Shown: positions 1 through 8,341, counted from the first letter of the stretch. The stretch: DNA of 64,000 bases from Sphingobacterium sp. ML3W (GCF_000747525.1 NZ_CP009278.1:4588001-4652000), one strand, 5' to 3'. The notes: generated from the letters alone by a model not told the origin. A program made the numbers and translations.

Positions 1-1664
1 AAGCCATTATTGGACATATCAAACCTTTCATTGGTACTGTATTGGTAACTATAACCCAATAATCCCGTTACGTTATGCTTTTCATTAAATGTTTCATTAT
101 AATCAATGGTCGATTCAAAGGTTTTTGACCAATTCAACTCATTCCGTTTAAATCCATAACCCATACCTTGATAGTCCGAGTTCTCACGTTGATCCCAATC
201 TTTGATAGAACGGTATTGACGATCGTTCCAATTATCACGAACATATGAACCAAAAGCCGATACATGGAGCTGATCGATAACTTTCAATTTTAATCTTGCA
301 TCACTAGAAAATGTTTGTTGATCTCGCTCGTCTACCCTATTTGCTAAACGGTCCAATGGATTGTAATTATTAAATCCTTGTGTTTGATAAAAACTACCAT
401 CGGGATTATATAGTGGTGCTGTTGGATTTCTTTGAACAGCTTGCTCGAAATCTGGAGAATTACCACTAGTGGCATCAAACTTACCTCCTAAAAGATCTGC
501 TTTATTAAAATTAGCTGCGATATTTCCTGTAAATGTTAATCGATCTTGTAAACCGGTTTGAGAAAAATTAAATCGACCACCAAATTGCTGCCGTCCATTT
601 TGTTTAGCAATACCTTCGGCATTCTCATAATTTAAGGAAGCACGATACGACGATTTCTCACCACCACCACTCGCTACGAAATTATGGAAATTTGAAAAAT
701 TGTTCTTATTTATTAACTCATCATATAAGTCTGTTGATGCACCCAAATCTAGATCTGGTTTATTTAAGCCGTTAACAACAAGCTCCCGAAATTGAGCAGC
801 ACTTAGCATTTCCGGTCTCTTTGCAACACTTTCATGCTGCCCATAAGTATAATATTCAAACTTTGGTTCACCAGACTTTCCTTTCTTGGTCGTAACTAAA
901 ATAACACCCCCATTACCACGGGTACCGTAAATAGCTGCAGCAGAACCGTCTTTCAAGACATCAATGGATTCAATATCTCCCTGTTTAACCAGATCTAAAT
1001 TACCGCCCGGGATACCATCAATAACGATTAAAGGGGTATTTCCTCCCTTCATGGACGCCATCCCTCTTAGCTGAATGCTCGTTCCTGAATTCGGGTTGCT
1101 ACCCTGTGTTCTCGTCACGTTAAACCCGGCTATTTTTCCTTGGACCAAATCCATCGGGCTACGCATCCCACCTTGGTTAAAATCCTTTTCCTTCACGGAT
1201 GCTACTGCTGAAGTTACCTCACTTTTCTTCTGCGTACCATACCCGACAACGATTACTTCATCCAATTGATCTTGTGCAGATACCAATCGAATTGTTAATG
1301 CAGATGTACCCGTCATTTTTACTTCTGTCGGCTGATAACCAATTGAAGAGATGACCAATACGTCACCTGTTTTAGCGCTAATACTGAAACTACCATTCTC
1401 CGATGTCTGTGTTCCGACAGCAGTTCCTTTAACAGAAATTGTTACACCAGAGACAGGATTTCCAGTGCTCGAGTCTATTACTTTACCGTTAACTTGACCT
1501 TGAATAGCAACAAGTTCTTTTACACCGGATTCAATCAATACTCCTAAAGAAGTGGATGTCGATGCATTGACCTGTTGTATTGACCCGGCAATAACAGCCA
1601 ATGAAAAAAATAATTTAGATCTTTTCTTTAACTGCAAAAATGTTCTTGCGTCAAATTTGTTCAT
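1..1664 (-). CDS. SusC/RagA-family TonB-linked outer membrane receptor, C-terminus outside window
   Basis: This is the N-terminal ~554 residues of a TonB-dependent outer-membrane transporter; the rest of the barrel lies beyond the left edge. The reading frame is open from the ATG at 1664 to base 1. Visible in order are a signal sequence (residues ~1-34), a carboxypeptidase-D-like regulatory domain (~52-125), the SusC-family linker motif DEVIVVGYG (135-143), the plug domain (~150-260) and the first barrel strands. There is no N-terminal STN domain, so it is not the type that signals to a FecI/FecR pair. Family members import oligosaccharides, siderophores or peptides with a SusD lipoprotein; any SusD gene would lie further left. 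LacI-like sites lie upstream at 1688-1701 and 1851-1865. The substrate cannot be read from the sequence. Confidence 0.93.
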   Translation of the reverse strand, partial: MNKFDARTFLQLKKRSKLFFSLAVIAGSIQQVNASTSTSLGVLIESGVKELVAIQGQVNGKVIDSSTGNPVSGVTISVKGTAVGTQTSENGSFSISAKTGDVLVISSIGYQPTEVKMTGTSALTIRLVSAQDQLDEVIVVGYGTQKKSEVTSAVASVKEKDFNQGGMRSPMDLVQGKIAGFNVTRTQGSNPNSGTSIQLRGMASMKGGNTPLIVIDGIPGGNLDLVKQGDIESIDVLKDGSAAAIYGTRGNGGVILVTTKKGKSGEPKFEYYTYGQHESVAKRPEMLSAAQFRELVVNGLNKPDLDLGASTDLYDELINKNNFSNFHNFVASGGGEKSSYRASLNYENAEGIAKQNGRQQFGGRFNFSQTGLQDRLTFTGNIAANFNKADLLGGKFDATSGNSPDFEQAVQRNPTAPLYNPDGSFYQTQGFNNYNPLDRLANRVDERDQQTFSSDARLKLKVIDQLHVSAFGSYVRDNWNDRQYRSIKDWDQRENSDYQGMGYGFKRNELNWSKTFESTIDYNETFNEKHNVTGLLGYSYQYSTNERFDMSNNG

Positions 1665-1687
1665 AATTGTTAGTGATTTAAGATTGT

Positions 1688-1701
1688 TTAATCGTTTTAG
1701 C
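1688..1701. promoter_or_regulatory. LacI-type operator-like site A
   Basis: The 14-mer TTAATCGTTTTAGC lies 24-37 bp upstream of the SusC start. Its reverse complement occurs exactly at 4297-4310 before the dehydrogenase operon. The central CG flanked by AA and TT is the usual half-site layout of LacI-family operators. Function is inferred. Confidence 0.45.
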
Positions 1702-1780
1702 AAATTTCAAAAGACATAGCTTTGTTACATCTTTTATACTCAATTACGAAAACATGATTTTAGGTGTGGTTTGTTTGGTT

Positions 1781-1817
1781 ATTATCCTATAGGGCATTCA
1801 ATGCCTTAAAGGATAAT
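1781..1817 (-). promoter_or_regulatory. Stem-loop in the upstream region of the SusC gene
   Basis: Two 17-nt arms (1781-1797 and 1801-1817) are complementary at 15 positions around a 3-nt loop. The structure lies about 117-153 bp before the SusC start, between the two LacI-like sites. No T-run follows on either strand, so it is not an obvious terminator. It may be a leader structure or a protein-binding palindrome. Confidence 0.35.
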
Positions 1818-1850
1818 TGAGAAAAATTAATTCTTTACATCATAATTTTT

Positions 1851-1865
1851 TTAAAACGTTTTAGC
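1851..1865. promoter_or_regulatory. LacI-type operator-like site B
   Basis: TTAAAACGTTTTAGC contains the perfect 12-bp palindrome TAAAACGTTTTA (1852-1863) and shares CGTTTTAGC with site A. It lies about 190 bp upstream of the SusC start. Two spaced sites before one gene would suit a looping LacI-type repressor, but no such regulator gene is in this window. Confidence 0.4.
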
Positions 1866-1980
1866 ATATAAAATATAACAAATCAGCACATCCTTGTTTA
1901 ATTGATACTGGAAAATGTTATTAATGGTTTATCGAATCCTAAATATGATTAGGAAAACAGGTTTAAATTAGTTTTTTTAA

Positions 1981-2023
1981 TTTTAAAGATGAAGTGTTTT
2001 TATAAAAAACTTCATCTTTAAAA
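1981..2023 (-). terminator. Hairpin terminator after the GMC oxidoreductase gene
   Basis: Perfect 15-bp arms (1981-1995 and 2009-2023) enclose an A/T-rich loop that can pair further. The hairpin starts 5 bp past the oxidoreductase stop and separates that operon from the SusC gene. The 363-bp gap 1665-2027 otherwise holds the stem-loop and the LacI-like sites; I see no gene in it. Confidence 0.6.
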
Positions 2024-2027
2024 TTGC

Positions 2028-3743
2028 TTATATATTCCCTTTTTTCATTTCTGACACCGCATAATCTACTGCACGAGCTGAAAAAGCCATATAAGTCAAT
2101 GAGGGATTTTGTGTCGATGTTGATGTCATGGCAGCGCCATCTGTAACAAAAACGTTAGGCACCGAGTGAATTTGATTCCACTTATTGAGCATAGATGTTT
2201 TTGAATCTAAGCCCATACGAGCTCCACCCATTTCATGGATATCAAGTCCAGGAGCTTGACTACCGTCGTCACGTCGGATATTCGTAAACCCAGCAGTTTG
2301 GAACATATCTTCCATCGTATCAAGATAATCTTTTTTCATCTTGGCATCGTTGTCATCATAATCAACTGCAATATGCAACAATGGAACTCCCCAATCGTCT
2401 GTCTTCTTTGTATCTAATGTGACTTGGCTAGACTCTTTTGGTATCGTCTCGCCCATCATGTGTGAACCAACTTGCCAGTTTCCCAACTTAGGGTTCAACA
2501 AATTATCCTTCAATGATTCGCCAGCACCCGAACGATCGGTATTTTTACTTCGATTAGCTCCAAAACCTGCAGCATATCCTCGAAGAAAGTCAGTCTCTTG
2601 TTTATGTAGATTTCTAAATCTCGGGATATAACCTCCACCTGCAGGACTTCGTCCCTCTGTGGTATAGTCTAACAATCCTTCATATTCGGCATAAATACGT
2701 GCGCTATAATTATGAAAAGCAACATATTTACCCAATACTCCTGAGTCATTACCTAACCCATTAGGGAAACGATTGGATTTGGAATTCAATAAGATTAAAT
2801 TCGTATTGATTGCTGCTGCGTTTACAAAAATAACACGAGCATAAAAATCTATTTCTTCTTTAGTATTCGTATCGATTACACGAACCCCTACTGCTTTTCC
2901 TTTTTGTTCATCGTATAAGATCGAGTGAACAACAGAAAAAGGACGCAGTGTCATATTACCTGTTTTCGCAGCCCATGGCAATGTCACAGCATTAGAGCTG
3001 AAGTACCCACCAAACGGACAGCCACGTTGACATAAGGTACGATTTTGACATTGCACTCGGCCTTGATCAAAGTGAATCTGCTTTGGTTTGGAAAGATGAG
3101 CGCAACGTGATGAGATCACTTTCCTTTCAGGGTATTTAGATGCGATGGATTGCTTGAAATATTTTTCAACCATATTCAATGGATAACCCGGCAGAAATTC
3201 ACCATCTGGCAGTTCGGGTAAACCATCTTTATCGCCTGCAATACCTGAAAATCGTTCGACATAATCATACCAAGGTTTTAAATCTGCATAACGAATGGGC
3301 CAATCGACAGCAAAACCATCACGAGCCGGACCCTCAAAATCGAAGTCTGACCAACGTTGCGTTTGTCTCGCCCATAACAAAGATTTACCTCCTACTTGAT
3401 AGCCACGTATCCAATCAAAGGGTTTATCCTCCACATAAGGGTGCTCTTTATCTTTCACAAAAAAATGAGCTGCATCCTCATGAAAAGCATAACACTTGCT
3501 TACAATTGGGTTTTCTTGCTTTACCGCATAAGGCATTTCATTGCGATGCTCAAATTCCCAAGGATTCATATTCGTTGTTGGATAATCTTTAATGTGCTTA
3601 ACATCACGACCACGCTCCAAAACCAATGTTTTTAATCCCTTTTCACATAACTCTTTCGCAGACCAACCACCGCTGATCCCGGAGCCAATCACAATAGCGT
3701 CGTATGTTCTATCTTTTTGACTGTCTATATTAATATTTGCCAT
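2028..3743 (-). CDS. GMC-family FAD oxidoreductase, sugar/glucoside dehydrogenase catalytic subunit type
   Basis: A 571-residue flavoprotein of the glucose-methanol-choline family. The FAD-binding glycine motif is at residues 20-26 (GSGISGG). The C-terminal active-site region has HEMGGARMG and, near the end, an Asn in STQNPSLTYMA, matching the family's His/Asn pair. Cysteines 232, 238 and 242 have the C-x5-C-x3-C spacing recalled for the 3Fe-4S ligands of Burkholderia FAD glucose dehydrogenase. The gene follows directly on the small-subunit gene (stop and start abut), as in periplasmic FAD-glucose and lacABC-type glucoside 3-dehydrogenases. It has no signal peptide of its own, as expected if it is exported bound to the Tat-bearing small subunit. 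Exact substrate is unknown; oxidation of a sugar or glycoside is the best inference. No cytochrome subunit gene is adjacent. Confidence 0.88.
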   Translation of the reverse strand: MANINIDSQKDRTYDAIVIGSGISGGWSAKELCEKGLKTLVLERGRDVKHIKDYPTTNMNPWEFEHRNEMPYAVKQENPIVSKCYAFHEDAAHFFVKDKEHPYVEDKPFDWIRGYQVGGKSLLWARQTQRWSDFDFEGPARDGFAVDWPIRYADLKPWYDYVERFSGIAGDKDGLPELPDGEFLPGYPLNMVEKYFKQSIASKYPERKVISSRCAHLSKPKQIHFDQGRVQCQNRTLCQRGCPFGGYFSSNAVTLPWAAKTGNMTLRPFSVVHSILYDEQKGKAVGVRVIDTNTKEEIDFYARVIFVNAAAINTNLILLNSKSNRFPNGLGNDSGVLGKYVAFHNYSARIYAEYEGLLDYTTEGRSPAGGGYIPRFRNLHKQETDFLRGYAAGFGANRSKNTDRSGAGESLKDNLLNPKLGNWQVGSHMMGETIPKESSQVTLDTKKTDDWGVPLLHIAVDYDDNDAKMKKDYLDTMEDMFQTAGFTNIRRDDGSQAPGLDIHEMGGARMGLDSKTSMLNKWNQIHSVPNVFVTDGAAMTSTSTQNPSLTYMAFSARAVDYAVSEMKKGNI

Positions 3744-4244
3744 TTATGCTTTCAATTTTACCGCAGCTTGATAAGGCCCTGGAATCAATTTATAAATCAA
3801 TTTGTTCGTCATCACATATTCAGAATTTAAATATCCTTGAATAGCCCGACTTTTGAATATCTTAAAAAAAGTAACCTCATCACGCTCTTTTTCTTTTTCC
3901 AAGACGGTTATAGCACTTAAAATTTGTTCTGGAGTAAATGATTCATATTGATCCTTTAATACCTGCATCCCTTTCACAAATTCCTGTTGCTTTTCAGGAC
4001 TCTCACAATCGTCTACCATCTTCATCACAAACAAATGTAAATTAAGTTCACGGCCTCCTGGAGAGTCTGTTTTAGGAATAAGTATATCGGATAACTTCGC
4101 TAGGAAATCTTCATCTGCGGCAGCTATCTTAATATTCTGTAGCACGATAGATGCTCCCCCCTGTTCTCTCAGGCAGGATGGCAATAGAGCAATTCCTCCG
4201 GCAATAATAAATAATTGCTTAACAAGGGTTCTTCGATTCATCAT
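3744..4244 (-). CDS. Gluconate 2-dehydrogenase subunit 3-family protein, Tat lipoprotein-like
   Basis: A 166-residue small subunit that partners GMC dehydrogenases and carries them across the inner membrane. The N-terminus has a twin-arginine stretch (NRRTLVKQLF), a hydrophobic run and a lipobox-like LLPSC, so it may be a Tat-exported lipoprotein anchoring the complex. The remainder is the helical domain typical of gluconate 2-DH subunit 3. Its TAA stop abuts the ATG of the oxidoreductase, implying co-translation. There are two adjacent ATGs (4244 and 4241); the first is used here. A canonical promoter and a LacI-like site lie just upstream. Confidence 0.85.
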   Translation of the reverse strand: MMNRRTLVKQLFIIAGGIALLPSCLREQGGASIVLQNIKIAAADEDFLAKLSDILIPKTDSPGGRELNLHLFVMKMVDDCESPEKQQEFVKGMQVLKDQYESFTPEQILSAITVLEKEKERDEVTFFKIFKSRAIQGYLNSEYVMTNKLIYKLIPGPYQAAVKLKA

Positions 4245-4292
4245 AATAAGGTGTTCTTACTGCTGTAATATTAAAGATAATATTAAAAATAA

Positions 4293-4324
4293 CAAAGCTA
4301 AAACGATTAATTTTTTGTAACAAA
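4293..4324 (-). promoter_or_regulatory. Bacteroidota promoter of the dehydrogenase operon
   Basis: Read on the minus strand: TTTG (4324-4321), 20 nt, then TAGCTTTG (4300-4293), matching the TTTG/TAnnTTTG consensus. The predicted start is ~4286, giving a ~40-nt leader before the ATG at 4244. The -7 box overlaps the LacI-like site at 4297-4310. Confidence 0.7.
4297..4310. promoter_or_regulatory. LacI-type operator-like site C
   Basis: GCTAAAACGATTAA is the exact reverse complement of site A upstream of SusC. It overlaps the -7 box of the dehydrogenase promoter, where a repressor would block polymerase. It suggests that the receptor and dehydrogenase genes respond to the same regulator. Confidence 0.5.
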
Positions 4325-4335
4325 AATGCAAAAAG

Positions 4336-4986
4336 CTATCTCAGGATATCATGAACCTCCTTTAAGTCTAAAAAAAGATGTGTCACAAAATCCAAACGAT
4401 CCCGCTCAGCTTTTTGTTTAGTGACAGCAATGCATTTCAATCCGGCATCTATAGCTGCTCTCGATCCTGTTGCGGTATCCTCTATCGCTACAACTTCATC
4501 TTTGTTAAAACCGGAAAGCATTAATGCTTTTTGATAACAGGTAGGATTCGGCTTGGGGTCGACTACATCCTCACGGGTTACAAACCAGGAAAAATGCTCG
4601 TGTAAGTTATAATGTGTCAACATCCGGTCCACAGTCGGCCTAAAGTTGGAAGTCACCAATCCAATCTGAATATCCTGTTCAACCAAGAAATCAATCAATT
4701 CTCGAGCATGTGGCATCAGCGGTATGCTTAGCATATCTTGTTTGGCGTAATTTTCCCTTGTGGTTTTCCACATAAATTCTTCCTTTACCTCTACATCCCA
4801 AAGCTCTTTCATCGTGAGTAAATTGCGGGCCAAGGTGTGCCCAGCAAAATGCTGAATCCAGGTTTCAAAATCTAAATCAATTGCAAAATGATACTTAAGA
4901 ATAGGTTTCCATGCTTCAAAATAAAAACGTTCGGAATCCACTAAGGTTCCATCAAAATCAAAAAATACGGCTTTCAAATCTTTCAT
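4336..4986 (-). CDS. HAD-superfamily phosphatase, beta-phosphoglucomutase-like
   Basis: A 216-residue cytoplasmic hydrolase of HAD subfamily IA. Motif I is FDFDGTLVDSE near the N-terminus (nucleophile and acid/base Asp), motif II is VTSN, motif III Lys is in DPKPNP, and motif IV is the acidic IEDTATGS. The helical cap follows motif I, as in phosphoglucomutase-like and phosphoglycolate-like enzymes. Substrate is not determinable; a sugar phosphate is likely. It lies 30 bp after the DUF6266-like gene and may be co-transcribed with it; the dehydrogenase operon downstream has its own promoter. Confidence 0.85.
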   Translation of the reverse strand: MKDLKAVFFDFDGTLVDSERFYFEAWKPILKYHFAIDLDFETWIQHFAGHTLARNLLTMKELWDVEVKEEFMWKTTRENYAKQDMLSIPLMPHARELIDFLVEQDIQIGLVTSNFRPTVDRMLTHYNLHEHFSWFVTREDVVDPKPNPTCYQKALMLSGFNKDEVVAIEDTATGSRAAIDAGLKCIAVTKQKAERDRLDFVTHLFLDLKEVHDILR

Positions 4987-5018
4987 GCTTTAAAAATAGA
5001 CAAACCAAAGAGCAATTC

Positions 5019-5657
5019 CTATTCAACTATGCCACAATAGACTGAATCAGAAAGTAAATCATGATAGGAATCCCAAATTCCAAAGTACACATGAATCGGG
5101 ATCCCCACATCAAAATGTCCGATTAACGGTATGGTACAGAAACCCTGACTAACTTCTGTAGGTCCAATCTCAAGCTGAATAAAGTCCTTCATATTGAAAA
5201 ATGCAAAATTCATTTTATATATCTTATCTGCGTAATGAGGCATAACTCCCCATTTCAAATGCAACGTACTCCCTTGCTTATCCACAGAACAGCCGACTGG
5301 TGGAGCAAGAGGACCTCTAAAAATGAATAGTTTTTCGACATTAACATAATATTGACAATCGGCATCCAATTCCATTGTTTCCTTTAAAATGTGCCGCTGT
5401 GCCAACTGAAAAGGCCCAATCCTACTTCCTTTTGGAGCGAGATGACGGTACCCATATTGCAGAAGAGCCTTTATCGGTCCAATAAAGTTATTCGCAACTT
5501 TCATTTTCTGTTGATTCATTAACATTGCTTCAGTTGGAGGTTTCCTATTACTATTTCGCGCACCCCTAATAATATTTTGACCATTGAGCTCATAACCATA
5601 TATTGAGCCCACTTTACCTTTAAATAGTCCATTAGGACCGTTTTCTTGAATTGCCAT
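5019..5657 (-). CDS. DUF6266-like hypothetical protein
   Basis: A 212-residue protein with the N-terminal pattern NGLFKGKVGSIYGYELNG and a following IIRG...PPTEAMLMNQQKMK, which I recognise as DUF6266, a family of unknown function common in Sphingobacteriaceae. No signal peptide or membrane segment is seen. The frame extends upstream to an ATG at 5693, but the family starts at the MA-rich N-terminus, so ATG 5657 is chosen. A possible -7 box (TATATTTG on the minus strand, 5719-5712) lies upstream, just outside the nested inverted repeat at 5727-5852. Confidence 0.7.
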   Translation of the reverse strand: MAIQENGPNGLFKGKVGSIYGYELNGQNIIRGARNSNRKPPTEAMLMNQQKMKVANNFIGPIKALLQYGYRHLAPKGSRIGPFQLAQRHILKETMELDADCQYYVNVEKLFIFRGPLAPPVGCSVDKQGSTLHLKWGVMPHYADKIYKMNFAFFNMKDFIQLEIGPTEVSQGFCTIPLIGHFDVGIPIHVYFGIWDSYHDLLSDSVYCGIVE

Positions 5658-5726
5658 CAGTTTAATTCGTTTATTTCTTGGTTTCAAAATCACACCTATC
5701 CTACTCTATACCAAATATATACAAAA

Positions 5727-5852
5727 TTCGGTATTAATTTAGGTATAGTTTACGCTTTAGTTAGCCTTTATAAGGGGTTAGTAGGGATATACCCCTACTA
5801 ACCCCCTATAAACCCCCTATTATATCCCTATAAAACCTATATTAATACCGAA
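5727..5852. repeat. Nested inverted repeat, MITE-like or structured intergenic element
   Basis: Outer arms of 17 bp (5727-5743 and 5836-5852) are complementary at 16 positions; the arm reads TTCGGTATTAATTTAGG. Centrally, a perfect 13-bp GC-rich hairpin (5774-5786 and 5793-5805, GGGGTTAGTAGGG) has a 6-nt loop, followed by CCCTATA-type repeats. It fills most of the 308-bp divergent gap 5658-5965. I see no clear target-site duplication. Confidence 0.55.
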
Positions 5853-5878
5853 GATAATATTGATTTAATCCGAATCAA

Positions 5879-5909
5879 TTTGAAATACTTTCTACATTTA
5901 CTAAGTTTG
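5879..5909 (+). promoter_or_regulatory. Bacteroidota promoter of the FAH-family gene
   Basis: TTTG (5879-5882), exactly 19 nt, then TAAGTTTG (5902-5909): a full match to the TTTG-N19-TAnnTTTG consensus. Predicted start is ~5916, giving a ~50-nt leader before the ATG at 5966. Confidence 0.75.
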
Positions 5910-5965
5910 TATATTCCGCACCCACAACGCATGTTTCCAGGTGCTTTACTTTAAGAAAGATCAAG

Positions 5966-6577
5966 ATGAAAGTCATTGCTATAGGCCGCAACTATGTAGA
6001 CCACGCTAAAGAACTGAACAACCCCATCCCACAAGAACCTGTTGTCTTCATGAAACCCGATACAGCCTTACTAAAGGACAATAAAGACTTCTATTATCCA
6101 GAATTTTCAACTGATATTCATTATGAAACAGAAGTGGTCATTCGTATTTGTAAAGAAGGAAAACACGTGAGTCATAAATTTGCAAATACTTACTTTGATG
6201 CAATCGCATTGGGGATTGATTTCACAGCTAGAGATATTCAACAAAAGCACAAAGAAAAAGGTCTTCCTTGGGAGCTAGCCAAATCCTTCGATGGTTCTGC
6301 AGTCATTAGCCCCCTGCTACCAAAAGAAACTTTAGGAGATCTTAAAAATCTTGAATTTTCATTAAAAAAAAATAAAGAAATCGTACAAAAGGGAAATACA
6401 AAAGATATGATTTTCTCCTATGAAGACCTTATCGTATATATCTCGAAGTTCATAACCCTTCGAAAGGGAGACTTAATTTATACAGGCACACCAGTAGGTG
6501 TGGGTCCTGTAGTCATTGGCGATACATTAGCGGGGTATATAGATGAAGAGAAAATGTTTAGCTGCACGATTAAGTAA
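5966..6577 (+). CDS. Fumarylacetoacetate hydrolase-family protein
   Basis: A 203-residue protein of the FAH C-terminal-domain family, the length of the FAHD1-like acylpyruvase/oxaloacetate decarboxylase group. It starts MKVIAIGRNYVDHAKEL and has the metal-binding HYETEVVIRI segment, the GIDFTARDIQ segment and the terminal YTGTPVGVGPV loop. Members hydrolyse C-C bonds in acylpyruvates or decarboxylate oxaloacetate using Mg. No aromatic-degradation genes are nearby, so a general acylpyruvase or oxaloacetate role is more likely than tyrosine catabolism. The next gene starts 7 bp later. Confidence 0.88.
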   Translation: MKVIAIGRNYVDHAKELNNPIPQEPVVFMKPDTALLKDNKDFYYPEFSTDIHYETEVVIRICKEGKHVSHKFANTYFDAIALGIDFTARDIQQKHKEKGLPWELAKSFDGSAVISPLLPKETLGDLKNLEFSLKKNKEIVQKGNTKDMIFSYEDLIVYISKFITLRKGDLIYTGTPVGVGPVVIGDTLAGYIDEEKMFSCTIK

Positions 6578-6584
6578 GATCAAA

Positions 6585-8306
6585 ATGAAAAAATTAAGTT
6601 TTATAATCAGTATGCTTGTGCTGCCTTTAACGACCATACAAGCACAGGACATCATCAAACACCGTCAGTTTCCACAAAACTACTTTAGACGTCCCATGGA
6701 TATTGCTCCACAGGCCTCTGGTTCATTTGGGGAATTGAGAGCAACACATTTTCATGGTGGTGATGATTACCGTACCCAGCAAAAAATCAATATCCCAGTT
6801 TATGCAGTTGCTGATGGATTCGTATCGCGCATACGTGTACAGATTGGTGGTGGTGGGAACTCCGTCTACCTCGACCACCCTAACGGCTATACTTCCGTAT
6901 ACCTACACTTAGAAAGTTTCAACGAGGAGCTCAACGCTTTAATTAAAGTGGAGCAATATAAGCAACAGCGTTTTGATGTTGATGTCTTTTTGAAGCCTGG
7001 CCAGTTTACCTTAAAGAAGGGGCAACTTTTAGCTCATTCGGGAAATACAGGAGGTTCTGCTGGTCCACATCTTCATTTCGAAATTCGTGACACCAAACAG
7101 CAGCTTCCTTTTAATACCCAATTATTTGGACTCACCTTCCCCGATGAAACAAAACCGATTATTCGGGGATTAACAGTATACGATCTGGCAGATCCCATTT
7201 TCGATGAGAATACACCGAGAAGACATCAGACTGTTAAAGCATTAGCAAATGGCAATTATAGTTTAACTGTCAATACACCCATTTCAGTCAATGGTAAATT
7301 TGGATTGGGGATCAATACGGTCGATAGACGCAAGGGCGTTTCATTTACCTACGGTGTATATTCGATTGAACTATTTTTAGATAATAAAAAAATAAGCACC
7401 GTATTATTTGAATCTATTCCTTTCGATAAAACACGTGCTATCCATTCATACATCGATTATCCGTATTGGAAAAAATCAAAAGTACGTGTTCAAAAAAGTT
7501 TCAAGCAGCCTGGTAACCCAATCGAAATCTATGAAAATTTGGACAACAATGGCATCATGGAGCTCAAAGATGACCAGCTGCACCAAGTGCGTTATGTGGT
7601 AAAAGATGTACAAGGAAATACGACAGAAATAAATTTTGAAGTAAAGCGAGATGCAAATTATACGGTACGAAACACCCCTTCCAGTTCTGGAAAATCGTTC
7701 AATTACCTTATGGACAATGTTTATCAAGCTGAGAATGCTAAGATTACAATACCCAAAAACACACTTTACGATAATTTAAACTTTACATACAGTGAAACTG
7801 AGGGGCCAGTGAATGCCTACTCTCAACTTCATCGTATACATAATATATTTACCCCTGTTTTTGGCTCATACAGCTTGAGTATCCGACCAAATGAAAAATT
7901 ATCCGCAGCACTCTTTAGTAAGGCACTTTTAGTGTCGAAAGATGGCGGTTCACAGGGTGGTAAATATGAAAACGGCTTAGTAACCGCCACGGTACGCAGT
8001 TTTGGTGATTTCTATATCGCCGTAGATACGGTAGCACCCACAATCACGGCACGTAATCTTGTCAACAACAAAAATGTTGCTGCACAAAGACAGATTGACT
8101 TCACTATTTCAGATAACCTATCAGGCATCCAATCCTTCAATGCTTATATAGATGGTGCATGGGTACTGATGCAGTATGATTCTAAAAACAGACATCTATG
8201 GCATACCTTCGAGTCCAATTTAAAGGGCGGAAAACACAGTTTTAAGCTAGAGGTCAAAGACTGGAAAGATAATGTAAGGGTTTATGAGGCGAGTTTCACA
8301 AGATAA
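6585..8306 (+). CDS. Secreted M23-family (LytM) metallopeptidase
   Basis: A 573-residue protein with signal peptide (~1-21, ending TIQAQ). The LytM domain follows immediately. Zn ligands are seen as H57-x3-D61 in HFHGGDDY and H162-L-H164 in PHLHFEI, with H108 in YLHL as a likely catalytic His. The remaining ~400 residues look like beta-rich domains. Active M23 enzymes cut peptidoglycan cross-bridges; an intact motif set suggests activity. A start at 6543 is possible in frame, but it overlaps the previous gene and would bury the signal peptide, so ATG 6585 is used. Probably co-transcribed with the FAH-family gene and perhaps bcp. Confidence 0.9.
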   Translation: MKKLSFIISMLVLPLTTIQAQDIIKHRQFPQNYFRRPMDIAPQASGSFGELRATHFHGGDDYRTQQKINIPVYAVADGFVSRIRVQIGGGGNSVYLDHPNGYTSVYLHLESFNEELNALIKVEQYKQQRFDVDVFLKPGQFTLKKGQLLAHSGNTGGSAGPHLHFEIRDTKQQLPFNTQLFGLTFPDETKPIIRGLTVYDLADPIFDENTPRRHQTVKALANGNYSLTVNTPISVNGKFGLGINTVDRRKGVSFTYGVYSIELFLDNKKISTVLFESIPFDKTRAIHSYIDYPYWKKSKVRVQKSFKQPGNPIEIYENLDNNGIMELKDDQLHQVRYVVKDVQGNTTEINFEVKRDANYTVRNTPSSSGKSFNYLMDNVYQAENAKITIPKNTLYDNLNFTYSETEGPVNAYSQLHRIHNIFTPVFGSYSLSIRPNEKLSAALFSKALLVSKDGGSQGGKYENGLVTATVRSFGDFYIAVDTVAPTITARNLVNNKNVAAQRQIDFTISDNLSGIQSFNAYIDGAWVLMQYDSKNRHLWHTFESNLKGGKHSFKLEVKDWKDNVRVYEASFTR

Positions 8307-8341
8307 TCTGTATCTTGGATAGTAGAATAAAAACAACGCAT

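Noticed and set aside
3179..3592. 137-codon plus-strand frame opposite the GMC oxidoreductase gene
   Set aside because: It is fully antisense to a well-supported enzyme, has no recognisable domain and a composition typical of a shadow frame.
5727..5852. Insertion sequence or complete transposon
   Set aside because: No transposase frame and no clear target-site duplication; only an inverted-repeat element can be supported.
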